Positions 30,031 to 39,787 are shown, numbered from the stretch's first letter. The stretch is DNA of 44,400 bases from Gammaproteobacteria bacterium (GCA_026710545.1 JAPOQU010000087.1:1-44400); one strand, 5' to 3'. Notes: a model not told the origin generated them from the letters alone. Made by a program: numbers and translations.

Positions 30031-32905
30031 AGAATTTCTGGGAGACTCCGAAGAAGAGGTAGCGCCCCAGCGTATCCCACAATCCCGGGATCGTGTTGCC
30101 GTTGCCGAATACCGCCACATTGTTGAAGAAACCGCTGACCGGCGGGTCGTTATCCAGAAGATTGCTGACACCCACGCTCAACGTGGTTTCACCAATACCG
30201 ATGAACATCGGCGTGTAGTCAACGGACATGTCGATATAGTTCTCGGAACCGGCGCTGAAGCGATCGTTGGCAAACTCATCAACGCCGCTGACATGACGCC
30301 AGCCTCCTGCGAATGTCAGGTTCCAGGGCGATGTCCAGATCGCGCCCAGGTTGTGCCGCCACTCAGGTCTGGGACGGGTGCATGTACTGCCATATTGACC
30401 GGCACAATCTTCGATGACGGCGCCGGGGGTCAACTGCTGTTCAAATTTCTCCAACCAGGTGCCGCGGAAGGTGAATTCCAATGCGCCGTATTTCCCCGCT
30501 TCCATGCTGTAGTTTCCGAAGAAGTCAACCCCGGATGTCTCGAAAAAGCCTATGTTGATATTTGTCGAGACGATGTTGGGCGCGGTCGCGCTGCTGCCGA
30601 TCCAGAGGTTGCCGTTAGGCCCGCGGTTGACCTGTGTACAGAAGACCGGCTCACCGGTCAGGCCGCATTGGTTGACAATGAATTCCGGCTCTACGTCATC
30701 GATCGCATCCAGGATCTCGATACGCCAGTAATCAACGCTGACCGTCAGTCCCGGAATAATATCTTCCGGGGTGATGACCGCACCGACGGTGAAAGTGTTG
30801 GCCTTCTCCGGTGTGAGTTCCGTGTTGCCGCCGAAAATGGCGTTGTACTGCCCGGCAGGGCTCAGGGGAATTCTGCCGTACTGATCAGCCGTCACCCCTG
30901 AGTTCGCACACTGTGCCGGTGTCTGTATCGGCGACGGCCCCGCACAGGGGTCGACTCCGGACCACAGTCCCAGATTTTCCGGTTCAAATAACTCCCTGAT
31001 GTTGGCGGCCCGAACTGCGCGGGAATATCCGCCTCGCAATTTGAGGCTCTCTACCGCTGTCCATTCTGCGAGCACCTTCCAGGTATCCGTGGTAACGCCC
31101 GGGTTGTAATCGGAATATCGATAACCGACGTCGACAGTCAGGGATTCGAACAAGGGCCGGTACTCCACCAACGGGATCCTGGCTTCAACAAAAAATTCAG
31201 TGACACTGACCTCGCCTGATACGGCCTCGGTCGGACCACCTTGACCGGCGCCGTCACCCGTTCGATATCCCAGGTCAGGATTAAAGTCCATTTTCTCATC
31301 CCGGTACTCACCTCCCAGGACAACTTGTACGCCGTCCCGCGCCATGGGGCTGACGATCCCGTAGTTGGTCAGGTCACCGGAAACGAAGGCAACGTACTGG
31401 TCCTGGTCCAGGTCACCCGTAGCATGCAGGGAAATCCGCAAGTAGTCGAGCGCCTCCTGCGTCACACCCCCCGTTTGAAAGACGTTCCAGGGCGCACAGC
31501 CGGGATCGCTGCCATCGATTACGGATTGGCAGGTCGGTACGCCGGCGGCATCGACCACGTCCAGCGCCCGGGTGATGCGGGTGACGGACAGGTCATTGTT
31601 ATATTCCTGGTTTAAGTTCGTACGCGAGATGTTAACAAACGCATCGTAGCTCCATTGGTCGTCGATATCACCCTTGATACCGCCCAGGACACGATACGAG
31701 GTGTGGGTGACGTCGTTGTTTCGAAAGCCGCCTTCGACATTGCGGCGGCCGATATATAACGGTACTACGTCAGTCGGGGACGTACAGCCGATGGCGTCGA
31801 ACTGCTGGGCCGACAGGAACGCATTGCTGCAGTTCAACGTCGAAGTCACGAAGAATGCTCCCGACGGCGCGATCTGCGCGTTGGTGTTATCCTCCATGAA
31901 CTGGAATTCCACATACCCTTCCAGGCGCTCGTTAACCACGTAGTTACCGAACAGCCCGGCCGTGTAACGCTCATCCGGGCGTTGAAAGTGATTCGGCGGA
32001 CCGTAGTTGTATAACGTGAAATCCCAGGGGATAAACTCATCTCCTGAGACCGTATAATCGAAGGTACCATCGAAAGGCGTAAACCGGCCGGTCGGGATCG
32101 TTGAGGAACCGGCACAGGTGTCGCCCCCGCCTGCACCACTCAGGGTACAGGCGCTGAAATCACGTTCAGACTGGGTCAGGGCATTGATCTCCCGGTATCC
32201 GAGGTAGCCGGTGATATGGCCCTTGCCATCGGCAATGTCGACGCCAAAGGTTACGTTCACGTCGTGTCCGCGGCCGTCAAAGACGCTGTCCGGGGCCTGC
32301 TCGAAACCGCTCTCGGCAATTGCGGCTTGAACAGCCTCGTTACCTGAATTGTGATGATGGCCGGAATACTGGTAATCGACCTGGATTCCTTCGAAGTCCT
32401 TTTTCATGATGAAGTTGACGACCCCGGAGATCGCGTCCGAACCGTAGGTCGCAGATGCGCCACCGGTCAGGACTTCGACCCGTTCGATCAGCGCGCCCGG
32501 CACCTGGTTAATGTCCGGGGCAAGCGCGAATACGTTGCCGAACCCCATCCGGTGTCCGTTGGTCAAAACCAGGGTGCGATCTGAAGACAGGCCGCGCAGG
32601 TCAATCGTGGCTGACCCGGTAGCGCCATTGGCTTCATTGGCGGTGAACTCCGGCACCATCGACGGCAAGTCGTTGATCAAGTCCTCTACACGCGTGATGC
32701 CACGAAAACTGAACTCTTCCGACTTGACCATGGTCACCGGACTGGATGTTGCCAGGTTCGGGTCCGCAGCGATGCGGGAACCCGTGACGACTATTTCTTC
32801 CAATGCTACCTGCTGCCCCTGTTCACTCCAGGAAACGGCAGGGACAGCGCCTGCAAAAATTGCCGGCAGGAGCAACAGAACGGTTTTGGGAATTAGTATG
32901 CGCAT
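30029..32905 (-). CDS. TonB-dependent outer-membrane receptor
   Basis: 958 residues from the ATG of MRILIPKTVLL; a start three codons earlier is possible. Signal peptide to about AVSWSEQ, then a TonB box region LEEIVVTGSRIA. The plug (residues ~55-175) has VEDLINDLPSM, IDLRGLSSDRTLVLTNGHRMG, IERVEVLTGGASATYGSDAISGVVNFIMKKDF. The rest is a 22-strand barrel ending LGRYLFFGVSQKF with a terminal Phe. The large, Cys-containing loops and size fit the carbohydrate/oligopeptide receptor group common in marine proteobacteria. The neighbouring exported peptidase could feed it peptides, which is inference. Confidence 0.93.
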   Translation of the reverse strand: MRILIPKTVLLLLPAIFAGAVPAVSWSEQGQQVALEEIVVTGSRIAADPNLATSSPVTMVKSEEFSFRGITRVEDLINDLPSMVPEFTANEANGATGSATIDLRGLSSDRTLVLTNGHRMGFGNVFALAPDINQVPGALIERVEVLTGGASATYGSDAISGVVNFIMKKDFEGIQVDYQYSGHHHNSGNEAVQAAIAESGFEQAPDSVFDGRGHDVNVTFGVDIADGKGHITGYLGYREINALTQSERDFSACTLSGAGGGDTCAGSSTIPTGRFTPFDGTFDYTVSGDEFIPWDFTLYNYGPPNHFQRPDERYTAGLFGNYVVNERLEGYVEFQFMEDNTNAQIAPSGAFFVTSTLNCSNAFLSAQQFDAIGCTSPTDVVPLYIGRRNVEGGFRNNDVTHTSYRVLGGIKGDIDDQWSYDAFVNISRTNLNQEYNNDLSVTRITRALDVVDAAGVPTCQSVIDGSDPGCAPWNVFQTGGVTQEALDYLRISLHATGDLDQDQYVAFVSGDLTNYGIVSPMARDGVQVVLGGEYRDEKMDFNPDLGYRTGDGAGQGGPTEAVSGEVSVTEFFVEARIPLVEYRPLFESLTVDVGYRYSDYNPGVTTDTWKVLAEWTAVESLKLRGGYSRAVRAANIRELFEPENLGLWSGVDPCAGPSPIQTPAQCANSGVTADQYGRIPLSPAGQYNAIFGGNTELTPEKANTFTVGAVITPEDIIPGLTVSVDYWRIEILDAIDDVEPEFIVNQCGLTGEPVFCTQVNRGPNGNLWIGSSATAPNIVSTNINIGFFETSGVDFFGNYSMEAGKYGALEFTFRGTWLEKFEQQLTPGAVIEDCAGQYGSTCTRPRPEWRHNLGAIWTSPWNLTFAGGWRHVSGVDEFANDRFSAGSENYIDMSVDYTPMFIGIGETTLSVGVSNLLDNDPPVSGFFNNVAVFGNGNTIPGLWDTLGRYLFFGVSQKF

Positions 32906-33119
32906 ATAATACAAATGACAACGGCAGACAGGATTAGTAACGTTGCCAACCGCCAGGTAATGATTTTAGCTTCTTACGACTCCATTGGATATGACTCCCG
33001 GGCATACCTTGCGGATAATTCATTAAATACGTGGTTAATTGTAAAGAAACTGGTAGGAGAAAATTCCTGAAGGAGCGACCAGGGACCTTGAAATACGCCC
33101 CTGTGATGGACAGACGCAC

Positions 33120-33161
33120 AAAAAAGGGACGGAGTGATTACGTATAATCACTGCCGCCCCC
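33120..33161 (-). terminator. Intrinsic terminator of the molybdopterin oxidoreductase gene
   Basis: On the minus strand a long stem (GGGG CGG GTGATTA against TAATCAC CCG CCC, with a TACG loop) is followed by TTTTTT at 33125-33120. The inner GTGATTA-N4-TAATCAC (33134-33151) is perfect. It lies 21 bp past the stop of the minus-strand gene and would isolate it from the TonB receptor promoter. Confidence 0.8.
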
Positions 33162-33181
33162 TTACTGACTATTACTTCAAA

Positions 33182-35317
33182 TTAACTTGCAAGCTCGACT
33201 TGCACCAGGCTGTCGAACACCCTCGGGGCATGCCCCATGTCGGCAAAGTCCGCGGACGATACGACGTTGGCGGTACCTTTGTTCAACTGCCGCCAGTAGC
33301 CCAGGGATGATACAACCAGACCCGATCCGACGTCCTCAGTAACCTTGGCCACAACTTCGAAGGCGCCCCGGTCATTGAAGACGCGCACCTGGTCTCCTTC
33401 ACTGATACCCCGTGCCTCGGCATCCGCTTCGCTGATCATCACGAACTGATCACCCTGCCGCTTGATCTTGTTTTCCATATTCGCATAACAGGAGTTGAGG
33501 AAACCGTGACTCTTGGGAGCGATGATATTCAGCGGATATTTCGCCGCCAGTTCCGGGTTGGTCTCCGGCGCTTCCTTTGACGGCACATAATCCGGCAGGT
33601 TATCCAGCGGTTCGCTGTTGCCGGGTTGCATGTCCTCGTACATCTGCCGGAACGGCGCGATGACGAAATTGCCGTTGCTTGCAGCTTCCGAGAAAAACTC
33701 GCACTTGCCTGATGGCGTCGGGAAATTACCCTCCTTGTGCGGCGCCCGCTCATGCGGTTCGCCGATCTTGATGCGCGCAAAACCATTATCACGCAGGTAG
33801 TCCACACTGAGACCTTCACAGGCCGGCGAATCCCAGTCAACGAAATGCTCCAGGCACTCGGAATCGGACCACTTGAAGCGGTCTTCCTCAAAGCCCATGC
33901 GCTGGGCCAGCCGGTTGAAAATATCGTTATTGGACAAGACCTCGCCGGGTAATTCGGCACACTTGGTGTTGTAGGTCAGGTAGTTATGCCCCCAGGACAG
34001 GATGATATCCTCCATTTCCGCCCCCATGGCGGCAGGCAGGACGATATCCGCGTAGGCCGCGGTATCGGAGATAAAATGCTCGGCCGACACCATGAACAGG
34101 TCCTCACGCTCCAATCCCTTGATGATCTTGTCGCCTTCAGGCGCCTGGGTGACCGGGTTGGAGTTCCAGCACATCAGGGACATGATGGGCGGGTCCAGTT
34201 CCATCTCGCCGGTCAGCGCCCGGCCTATCTGCAGGTTGTTGATGACCCGCGTGCCTTCCGGGATAAGCTCAGGTTGCGATATCACGTCCAGTTTGTAGGG
34301 ATGTTCCCAGAACGTCATCTGGTAAATACCGCCTCCCACTTCGCGCCAGGCGCCGGTCAGGGACGGCAGGCAACTGATAGCGCGTATTGCCTGACCGCCG
34401 CCCCAGTTTCTCTCCACGGCAACGCCGATGCGAATGGCGGCCGGGTTGTTGGCCGCGTATTCACGCGCCAGGGTGCGGATATCATCGGCAGGGATACCGG
34501 TGACTTCAGCAGCCCACTCAGGCGTACGCGTGCTGGCCCGCTCCGCCAGTTCCTTGTAACCGACGGTGTAGTTGTCCACGTAATCCTGGTCAACCAGGTT
34601 CTCTTCAATGATGACATTGATCATCGCCATGGCCAGGGCGCCGTCGGTGCCGGGACGTATGGTTACGTGCCAGTCGGCCTGCCTGGCGGTGCGTGAACGG
34701 TAGGGATCAATCACAATCAGTTTTGCCCCCCTGTCTTTGGCGTCCTTGACAAAATGCCAGGCGTGCAGGTTGGTGCTGACGCTGTTGCAACCCCAGAGAA
34801 TAATGTACTTGGAATGGGCAAAACTTTCCGGGTCAACGCCGCTGGTGGGCCCGTTGGTCAATACCCAGGCCGTTGCCGACCCCTCGCCGCAGAAGGTGCG
34901 CTCGCAAACCGTGGCGCCCAGCCTGTTGAAGAAGGCATCACCGCCGTTCAGGCCGTGTACCAACCCCTGGTGCCCCAGGTAGCTGTAGGGAGCGATGGCC
35001 TGCGTGCCATATTCGTCGATAATGTCTTTCCAGCGGCTGATAACTTCGTTGAGCGCCTCGTCCCAGGAAATGCGTTCGAATTGTTTACTGCCCTTGGGGC
35101 CGGTCCGGCGCAAGGGGTGGAGAACGCGATCAGGATGGTAATGGCGTTTCTCATAATCATCGAGCTTTACACACAAGCCCCCGCGCGTCATCGGATGATC
35201 CGGGTTGCCGTGAACACCGGTGAGTTTGCCGTCCTCTACTTCGAACACCATGGAACAGGTGTCGGGACAATCATGCGGGCAACCGCCGTAATAGGTTTCT
35301 TTCAATTGTGCAGCCAT
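33182..35317 (-). CDS. Molybdopterin-dependent oxidoreductase (DMSO reductase family)
   Basis: 711 residues. The [4Fe-4S] cluster motif is Cys13, Cys17, Cys21 and Cys49 (GGCPHDCPDTC ... GGLCVK), followed by HPLRRTGPKGSKQFERISWDEAL, then a candidate molybdenum-ligating Cys143 in ERTFCGEGSA, and the molybdopterin-binding segments YIILWGCNSVSTN, IVIDPYRSRTARQADWHVTIRPGTDGALAMAM and the C-terminal dinucleotide-binding domain from about 590. There is no Tat signal and no subunit genes nearby, so it is probably a soluble single-subunit enzyme. A strong AAGGGGGTG precedes the ATG. Substrate unknown. Confidence 0.88.
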   Translation of the reverse strand: MAAQLKETYYGGCPHDCPDTCSMVFEVEDGKLTGVHGNPDHPMTRGGLCVKLDDYEKRHYHPDRVLHPLRRTGPKGSKQFERISWDEALNEVISRWKDIIDEYGTQAIAPYSYLGHQGLVHGLNGGDAFFNRLGATVCERTFCGEGSATAWVLTNGPTSGVDPESFAHSKYIILWGCNSVSTNLHAWHFVKDAKDRGAKLIVIDPYRSRTARQADWHVTIRPGTDGALAMAMINVIIEENLVDQDYVDNYTVGYKELAERASTRTPEWAAEVTGIPADDIRTLAREYAANNPAAIRIGVAVERNWGGGQAIRAISCLPSLTGAWREVGGGIYQMTFWEHPYKLDVISQPELIPEGTRVINNLQIGRALTGEMELDPPIMSLMCWNSNPVTQAPEGDKIIKGLEREDLFMVSAEHFISDTAAYADIVLPAAMGAEMEDIILSWGHNYLTYNTKCAELPGEVLSNNDIFNRLAQRMGFEEDRFKWSDSECLEHFVDWDSPACEGLSVDYLRDNGFARIKIGEPHERAPHKEGNFPTPSGKCEFFSEAASNGNFVIAPFRQMYEDMQPGNSEPLDNLPDYVPSKEAPETNPELAAKYPLNIIAPKSHGFLNSCYANMENKIKRQGDQFVMISEADAEARGISEGDQVRVFNDRGAFEVVAKVTEDVGSGLVVSSLGYWRQLNKGTANVVSSADFADMGHAPRVFDSLVQVELAS

Positions 35318-35491
35318 TTAACACCCCCTTTGTGAACAGTCATCAGATTACCGAAATAGCCGAAATAACAGATACCGGGATCAAAGTATAGTATATAAAC
35401 CGGAAGAGTATGGAATATTTGCATAGCCTGGCTGATACCACGGTAACCCAGGCAATTCCGTTCACCCTCAAGCCGGTAACATTGGCCGCGG

Positions 35492-37801
35492 CTAGGCCAT
35501 GCGGTAGCCCACGGCGCGCACGTTCTGGATATAGGACTGCCGGGCCGTATCGTCGCCGAGCTTTCGGCGCAATTGCTTGACGAAGGTGCGGATCCTGTTC
35601 GGGCCGCCCCGTTCAGGCCCGCTCCACAACTGGCGAAGCAATGAGTCGTACGTCACTACCTGTCCCGCGTTCATTGAGAGGATGCGCAGCAATTCGTATT
35701 CGGTGGCGGTCAGCCGCACGGGACGGGTGGCCACGGTCACCTCTCGCTGCCTGTACGAAATGGCAAGATCGCCGAGCACGAAGCGCTCCAGTTTGGCCTG
35801 CCTGCGCAGGGCTGCCCGCACCCTCGCGTTCAGTTCCGTCGCCGAGAACGGCTTGACGATGTAATCGACGGCGCCCTGCTCCAGCGCCCTGGCAATGGTC
35901 TCGCCCCGGCTGTAGGCGGAGATGAAGATCACCGGCAGGGCGGCCATCTCGGGTACCTTTTCCATGAGATCGATGCCATCTGTACCGGGGAGGAGCAGGT
36001 CCAGCAAAATCAGGTGGGGCTGCTCCGCCCGGATGATCCGGGACAATTCGCGGTAATCACCGGTCACAAGCGGGGAGTAGCCGCCCTGCGCCAGTGCGTC
36101 GCGCACGAAGCGGAGCGTCTGTGGATCGTCGTCCACCACCAGGACAGGTGGCCGCTCGCTTCCCTGGCAAGACGGGGGGGCTTGCTCAGCGACGTCACCG
36201 GGTTCCTCGGCTACCGGAATCGTGAAGGTGATTTGTGTCCCCTGCCCCGGTCCGTCGCTTGCCGCCCGGATGCGCCCCCCGTGGGCTTCCACAATGCCCT
36301 TGCAGATGGCGAGTCCCAGTCCGCTCCCTCTCCCCTCATCGCCGCTTAAGCCCGTGTATCTCCGGAACAGGCGCTGGAGTTGCTCCGGCGTTATCCCTCT
36401 GCCCTCGTCCGACACCGAGACAGCCACGTGCAGGCCCTCGTGTCGCGCCGCGACCCGAATGGGTGAGGAGCCGGGTGAGAATCGGGCGGCATTGTTGAAG
36501 AGATTATTCAGCACCTGCACGATGCGCCCCTTATCTGCCAGCACCCGGGGCAGGTCCTGTGGCAGGTCAATGAGGATCGCGTGCGTGCTGCCGCCACTCA
36601 GGAAGGCATTCCTGGCATTGTCCACCAGCGCGGCCAGTTCGGTTGGCGCGGGTAACACTGACAACGTGCCGGTATCAATGCTGCCTGCATCCAGCAGGTC
36701 GCTGATGAGGCCGTGCATGTGATCGGCCTGCTCGTTTATGATCCGAAAGAACTGGTGTGCCTCTACCGTGTTCAGTGATGTCGACGTCTCCAGCGCGGTG
36801 CTGGCAGAGCCTTTGATAGAGGTGAGCGGCGTGCGCAATTCGTGGCTCACCATGCCCAGAAACTCTGCCCGCAGCCGGCCCAGTTCCTCCAGCGGGGCCA
36901 GGTCCTGCAACGTCACTACCACCGAGACGACATGGCCCTCTGTGGAACGAATCGGTGTGACATTGAGCAGCGTGGTGACGCTCCTGCCGTCCGGGACCGA
37001 GAGAACGATTTCTTCAGCGCGCACAGTTTCGGAATCGATGAACGTTTGTGCAAGCGGAAATTCGCTGAGCGAAACCTCGCGCCCGTCGGCGCGCCGGCAC
37101 GTGAGCACCTCCAGCAGGTCCTCCGCGGAGCGGCCCGGTATACGCAGCATGTCGGCTAGCCGGTTGGCCTCCCGATTGAACGATACCAGTCTGCCGGTCC
37201 TGGCGTCGAACACGGCCACGGCCACCGGCGACGTGTCCACCAGGGCCTCGAGGTCGGCCCGCGCCTGCCGCTCGTCCCGGTGCGTGCGGGCGTTGGCGAT
37301 GGCCGTCGCCGCCTGTGACGCAAACAAGACCAGCACCTCTTCAGCTTCCTCCGTGAACGCCTGTCCGTCTTCCTTCTCGCCGAGATAGAAGTTGCCGACA
37401 TGCGTGTCCCCGTAATGCATGGGTGTACCCAGGAAGGTTTTGGGCCACGCCACTGCCTCAGAGTAGCTGCGCGCATACGCCGGCAGGTCATCCAGTCGCA
37501 TGATTCCCGACCGGTCGCGCAAGTGTCTGAAGAGCTGCGGGCCCTCATGCCATTGCTCGAACTGCCGGTGCCCTTCCTCCGTGAAACCCGAACTCACGAA
37601 ATCCCGAGTCTCGCCATGCTCGTCAATGGTGACGATCAAGCCGTAGGAGACGCCGGTCAGCGCCCGGGCACTGTCCACGATCTCCTGCAACACGGTGTCG
37701 ACATCGAGACTGGCACTGATGCGCAGGATCGCAGCACTCAACTGCGAGACCCGTTGGCGCAGCGCCGCGTTCTCGCGTGCGAGGTCAGTGTGGTTCGTCA
37801 T
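35492..37801 (-). CDS. One-polypeptide two-component system: GAF-PAS-HisKA-HATPase-REC-winged helix
   Basis: 769 residues from the ATG at 37801, chosen because GGGAGG stands 6 bp ahead; a frame nine codons longer lacks this. In order: a coiled-coil start, GAF (~25-175), PAS (~185-300), HisKA with phosphoacceptor His320 in VSHELRTPL, HATPase (NNLFNNAARF, DEGRGI, GSGLGLAICKGIVEAHGG), a receiver with Asp601 in LLLDLLLPGTDG, and an OmpR-type winged helix (~675-769, TATEYELLRIL, RTFVKQLRRKLGDD, VRAVGYRMA). Joining sensor, receiver and DNA-binding output in one soluble chain is rare. No transmembrane segment is seen, so the signal is cytosolic. Its target is unknown; it lies next to, and divergent from, the type III secretion block. 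Confidence 0.92.
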   Translation of the reverse strand: MTNHTDLARENAALRQRVSQLSAAILRISASLDVDTVLQEIVDSARALTGVSYGLIVTIDEHGETRDFVSSGFTEEGHRQFEQWHEGPQLFRHLRDRSGIMRLDDLPAYARSYSEAVAWPKTFLGTPMHYGDTHVGNFYLGEKEDGQAFTEEAEEVLVLFASQAATAIANARTHRDERQARADLEALVDTSPVAVAVFDARTGRLVSFNREANRLADMLRIPGRSAEDLLEVLTCRRADGREVSLSEFPLAQTFIDSETVRAEEIVLSVPDGRSVTTLLNVTPIRSTEGHVVSVVVTLQDLAPLEELGRLRAEFLGMVSHELRTPLTSIKGSASTALETSTSLNTVEAHQFFRIINEQADHMHGLISDLLDAGSIDTGTLSVLPAPTELAALVDNARNAFLSGGSTHAILIDLPQDLPRVLADKGRIVQVLNNLFNNAARFSPGSSPIRVAARHEGLHVAVSVSDEGRGITPEQLQRLFRRYTGLSGDEGRGSGLGLAICKGIVEAHGGRIRAASDGPGQGTQITFTIPVAEEPGDVAEQAPPSCQGSERPPVLVVDDDPQTLRFVRDALAQGGYSPLVTGDYRELSRIIRAEQPHLILLDLLLPGTDGIDLMEKVPEMAALPVIFISAYSRGETIARALEQGAVDYIVKPFSATELNARVRAALRRQAKLERFVLGDLAISYRQREVTVATRPVRLTATEYELLRILSMNAGQVVTYDSLLRQLWSGPERGGPNRIRTFVKQLRRKLGDDTARQSYIQNVRAVGYRMA

Positions 37802-38096
37802 TGGCCCTCCCGGACCCGGCGCAAACACGCGGTGTCACAGTGGTTGCCTGATGCCCTGATGCCGGGCTCTGGCTTATTAATCTGAACGGGCTCCAACTCT
37901 AGTGGTCTATAGTGTGAATTTTTCTCACAAACTTCCCGAAAAACTCATAATTAAAAGTTTTCAGTCGGAATATAATAGCAGAGTTTGAACTAAAAGCCAC
38001 ATATACGTGCGGTGTGCATGCGGGCTGGGAATATGGAGAACCGGTTCGTAGTTCGACATCAACGCAGGTGAACAACAGCAGCCATGAGAGTCAGCC
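37802..38096. promoter_or_regulatory. Divergent control region between the hybrid kinase and the secretion block
   Basis: A 295-bp gene-free stretch. It holds TGTGA-N7-TCACA (37913-37929), one base longer in the spacer than a CRP site, and a TATAAT at 37971-37976 directed to the plus strand without a good -35. No gene is seen in it. The kinase-regulator could bind here to control the secretion genes, but no repeated half-site that would prove it is evident. Confidence 0.4.
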
Positions 38097-38423
38097 ATGA
38101 CCGAAGCAAAACCGAAATACAGTGACGAAGACCTGGACCGGATTGAACGCGAATCCGAGGAGTTAATCAGCGAGGCGCAGGCCTCGCTGGGGCGGGCGCA
38201 GGCGTTCTTCAAGCGTCCGGGGCTTGCCGAAGCCGGGACCACGGCCACGGAATTCTTCCGGCGCCACGGCCCGTCCGAGGAGATGGACCGGTTGCGCCTT
38301 GAACATCTCGGGGACGCCAACAAGGTGTTGATGCAGGAGGAAAGGCGCCTGTTGCAGGAGCGGCAGGAGGCCGGCGGCGCGCCCGCGCGCCCCAAACGCC
38401 GGCGCCGGATGACCCCGATTTAA
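38097..38423 (+). CDS. Small charged helical protein at the head of the T3SS block
   Basis: 108 residues, almost all predicted helix with high Glu/Arg content: DEDLDRIERESEELISEAQASLGRAQAFF, then EEMDRLRLEHLGDANKVLMQEERRLLQERQE and a basic tail (PKRRRR). No family is recognised. Its place directly before an EspA/SseB-like gene and its size equal those of the filament-protein chaperones CesAB and SseA, so a chaperone role is possible, on position only. A 221-bp gap containing a palindromic repeat separates it from the next gene. Confidence 0.6.
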   Translation: MTEAKPKYSDEDLDRIERESEELISEAQASLGRAQAFFKRPGLAEAGTTATEFFRRHGPSEEMDRLRLEHLGDANKVLMQEERRLLQERQEAGGAPARPKRRRRMTPI

Positions 38424-38544
38424 TCCGGCCGGCAACGTTATTTCCGCTTTCGGCAGGCATGGCATTATGACGCGCGACAGAAAACAGCATTACCGTACCC
38501 CGGCCGGCGCCGCGCCGGTGGGCGCCGGTGGGGACGCGGCTGGA

Positions 38545-38566
38545 GACAGACACAGTCTGTCCCCGG
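38545..38566. repeat. Hairpin of the GGGGAC/GTCCCC repeat type
   Basis: GACAGAC (38545-38551) and GTCTGTC (38555-38561) form a 7-bp stem with an ACA loop, followed by CCCCGG. Similar wording (CCGGGGAC, GTCCCCGG) occurs in the soxA palindrome and in the terminator at 43873-43911. It sits between the 108-residue gene and the filament gene and could trim read-through. Confidence 0.5.
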
Positions 38567-38644
38567 AAACCACTGGACCCGGGAACCACAGTCCCCGGGA
38601 ACCCTACAGCAAACATACAGCAGGCAATATCAGGAGGCAATATT

Positions 38645-39208
38645 ATGAGTGACGTAAGCAGCGTCGGCGGCAGTCAAACAGCACAGCAAGCCCACTCGGA
38701 TGTAGAATACGTGGGTGAGGGACGGGTGTCCTACGGCGGCGCAACCATGTCCGTGATGGAGGCGGTGAGCATGCTGTTTGTCGAGCGCGCCGAGGTGTTC
38801 AGCGGTTTGGCCGCGGACAAGATACAATCATCGCAAGCCAAACTGAAGGAGATAAAAACGGCGCGCGAATTTCTGCAGAAGATGAGAGGCCTCAAGTCAG
38901 GCGCCACCGGTGACTCGCATACTGAAATGCCGCAAGATATGATGAAGTGGATGGACAAGAACGATATCGTAAGGTCGGGGGATGGGCAATTTGGCAAAAC
39001 CTCGCAAGGCGAGTTCGTAAGATACAACAAGGACCAGTGGGACGTCTGCATCACAAACACGTCATCGCACATCGAGACGCAGACGGACTCCAACCAGCTG
39101 GAATTTCTGAAACTGAAAAGCACCGTCAACAAGCTGGACGAGGCGGTCAGCGCGTCCAACAAGATGTACGACAAAAACTATGACGCCATCAAGGCGATCT
39201 TCAGGTAA
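38645..39208 (+). CDS. EspA/SseB-like type III secretion filament (translocon) protein
   Basis: 187 residues from an ATG with AGGAGG 8 bp ahead; a longer in-frame extension has no such site. The layout matches EspA/SseB: a polar N-terminus, then SVMEAVSMLFVERAEVFSGLAADKIQSSQAKLKEIKTAREFLQKM as a helix, a LPQE-like turn (EMPQDMMKWMDKNDI), and a C-terminal helix SSHIETQTDSNQLEFLKLKSTVNKLDEAVSASNKMYDKN. These proteins form the extracellular tip or filament between the needle and the translocon. The assignment is by pattern and by the LcrH-type chaperone and translocator genes that follow. Confidence 0.65.
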   Translation: MSDVSSVGGSQTAQQAHSDVEYVGEGRVSYGGATMSVMEAVSMLFVERAEVFSGLAADKIQSSQAKLKEIKTAREFLQKMRGLKSGATGDSHTEMPQDMMKWMDKNDIVRSGDGQFGKTSQGEFVRYNKDQWDVCITNTSSHIETQTDSNQLEFLKLKSTVNKLDEAVSASNKMYDKNYDAIKAIFR

Positions 39209-39232
39209 GGCGCTGGCCTCCCGGTCCCGGCC

Positions 39233-39748
39233 ATGAGCGAACAACAGCTTGCTCCCGAAGACCTGGCGCTGGTAGCCGATTTTGCCCGGACCGGCGCCGA
39301 GTTGCTGCAGGGCAAGGAGGCGCTGGCGGACGCGCGCGGCATCAGCCGCGAGCAGCTGGACGGGCTGTTCCAGTTCTGCTACGACCGCTACCTGAACGGC
39401 GCTTATGACATGGCTGCCAGGGGCTTCCGGCTGCTGTGCATCTACGACCATGCCAACGCCGGCAACTGGCAGGGCTACGGCTACAGCCTGCTGGCCTTGA
39501 AGGATTACCGCAAAGCGGCAACCTGCCTTGCTTTCGGCAGCCTGTACCTGGAGCAAGGCAGCGGCGCCTGGGCGGACGCGCACCTGCATATCGCCAAGGC
39601 GCTGACTCACGCCGGAGAGCCCGGAGCGGCCCTGGAGATGCTGGATACGCTCATGGCGGGAACCGGGGACGGCGGGGTGACGGAAGAGGCGGGCGCGCTG
39701 CGCGAGGCGCTGGAAGCGAAGCTGGGCCGGGCCGGCGCATCCGCCTGA
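39233..39748 (+). CDS. LcrH/SycD-type class II T3SS chaperone (first copy)
   Basis: 171 residues with three TPR-like repeats: LFQFCYDRYLNGAYDMAARGFRLLCIYDHANAGNWQGYGYSLLALKDYRKAATCLAFGSLYLEQGSGAWADAHLHIAKAL in outline. It keeps the family's first-repeat pattern (hydrophobic, Y..G.Y..A...F..LC..D). Such chaperones hold the hydrophobic translocators in the cytoplasm. It directly precedes the translocator gene, the usual place for its cognate chaperone. Weak ribosome-binding site. Confidence 0.8.
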   Translation: MSEQQLAPEDLALVADFARTGAELLQGKEALADARGISREQLDGLFQFCYDRYLNGAYDMAARGFRLLCIYDHANAGNWQGYGYSLLALKDYRKAATCLAFGSLYLEQGSGAWADAHLHIAKALTHAGEPGAALEMLDTLMAGTGDGGVTEEAGALREALEAKLGRAGASA

Positions 39749-39787
39749 GGCATCACAACAGATTAATTCCAGAGGAGGCAGACAATC

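Noticed and set aside
35351..35367. Two CCGAAATA copies upstream of the molybdopterin oxidoreductase gene as operator
   Set aside because: Two short direct copies 9 bp apart are too little evidence without a second locus or known regulator.
37913..37929. TGTGA-N7-TCACA as a CRP site
   Set aside because: The spacer is 7 instead of 6, so it does not fit the CRP dimer; kept only as an inverted repeat in the control-region entry.
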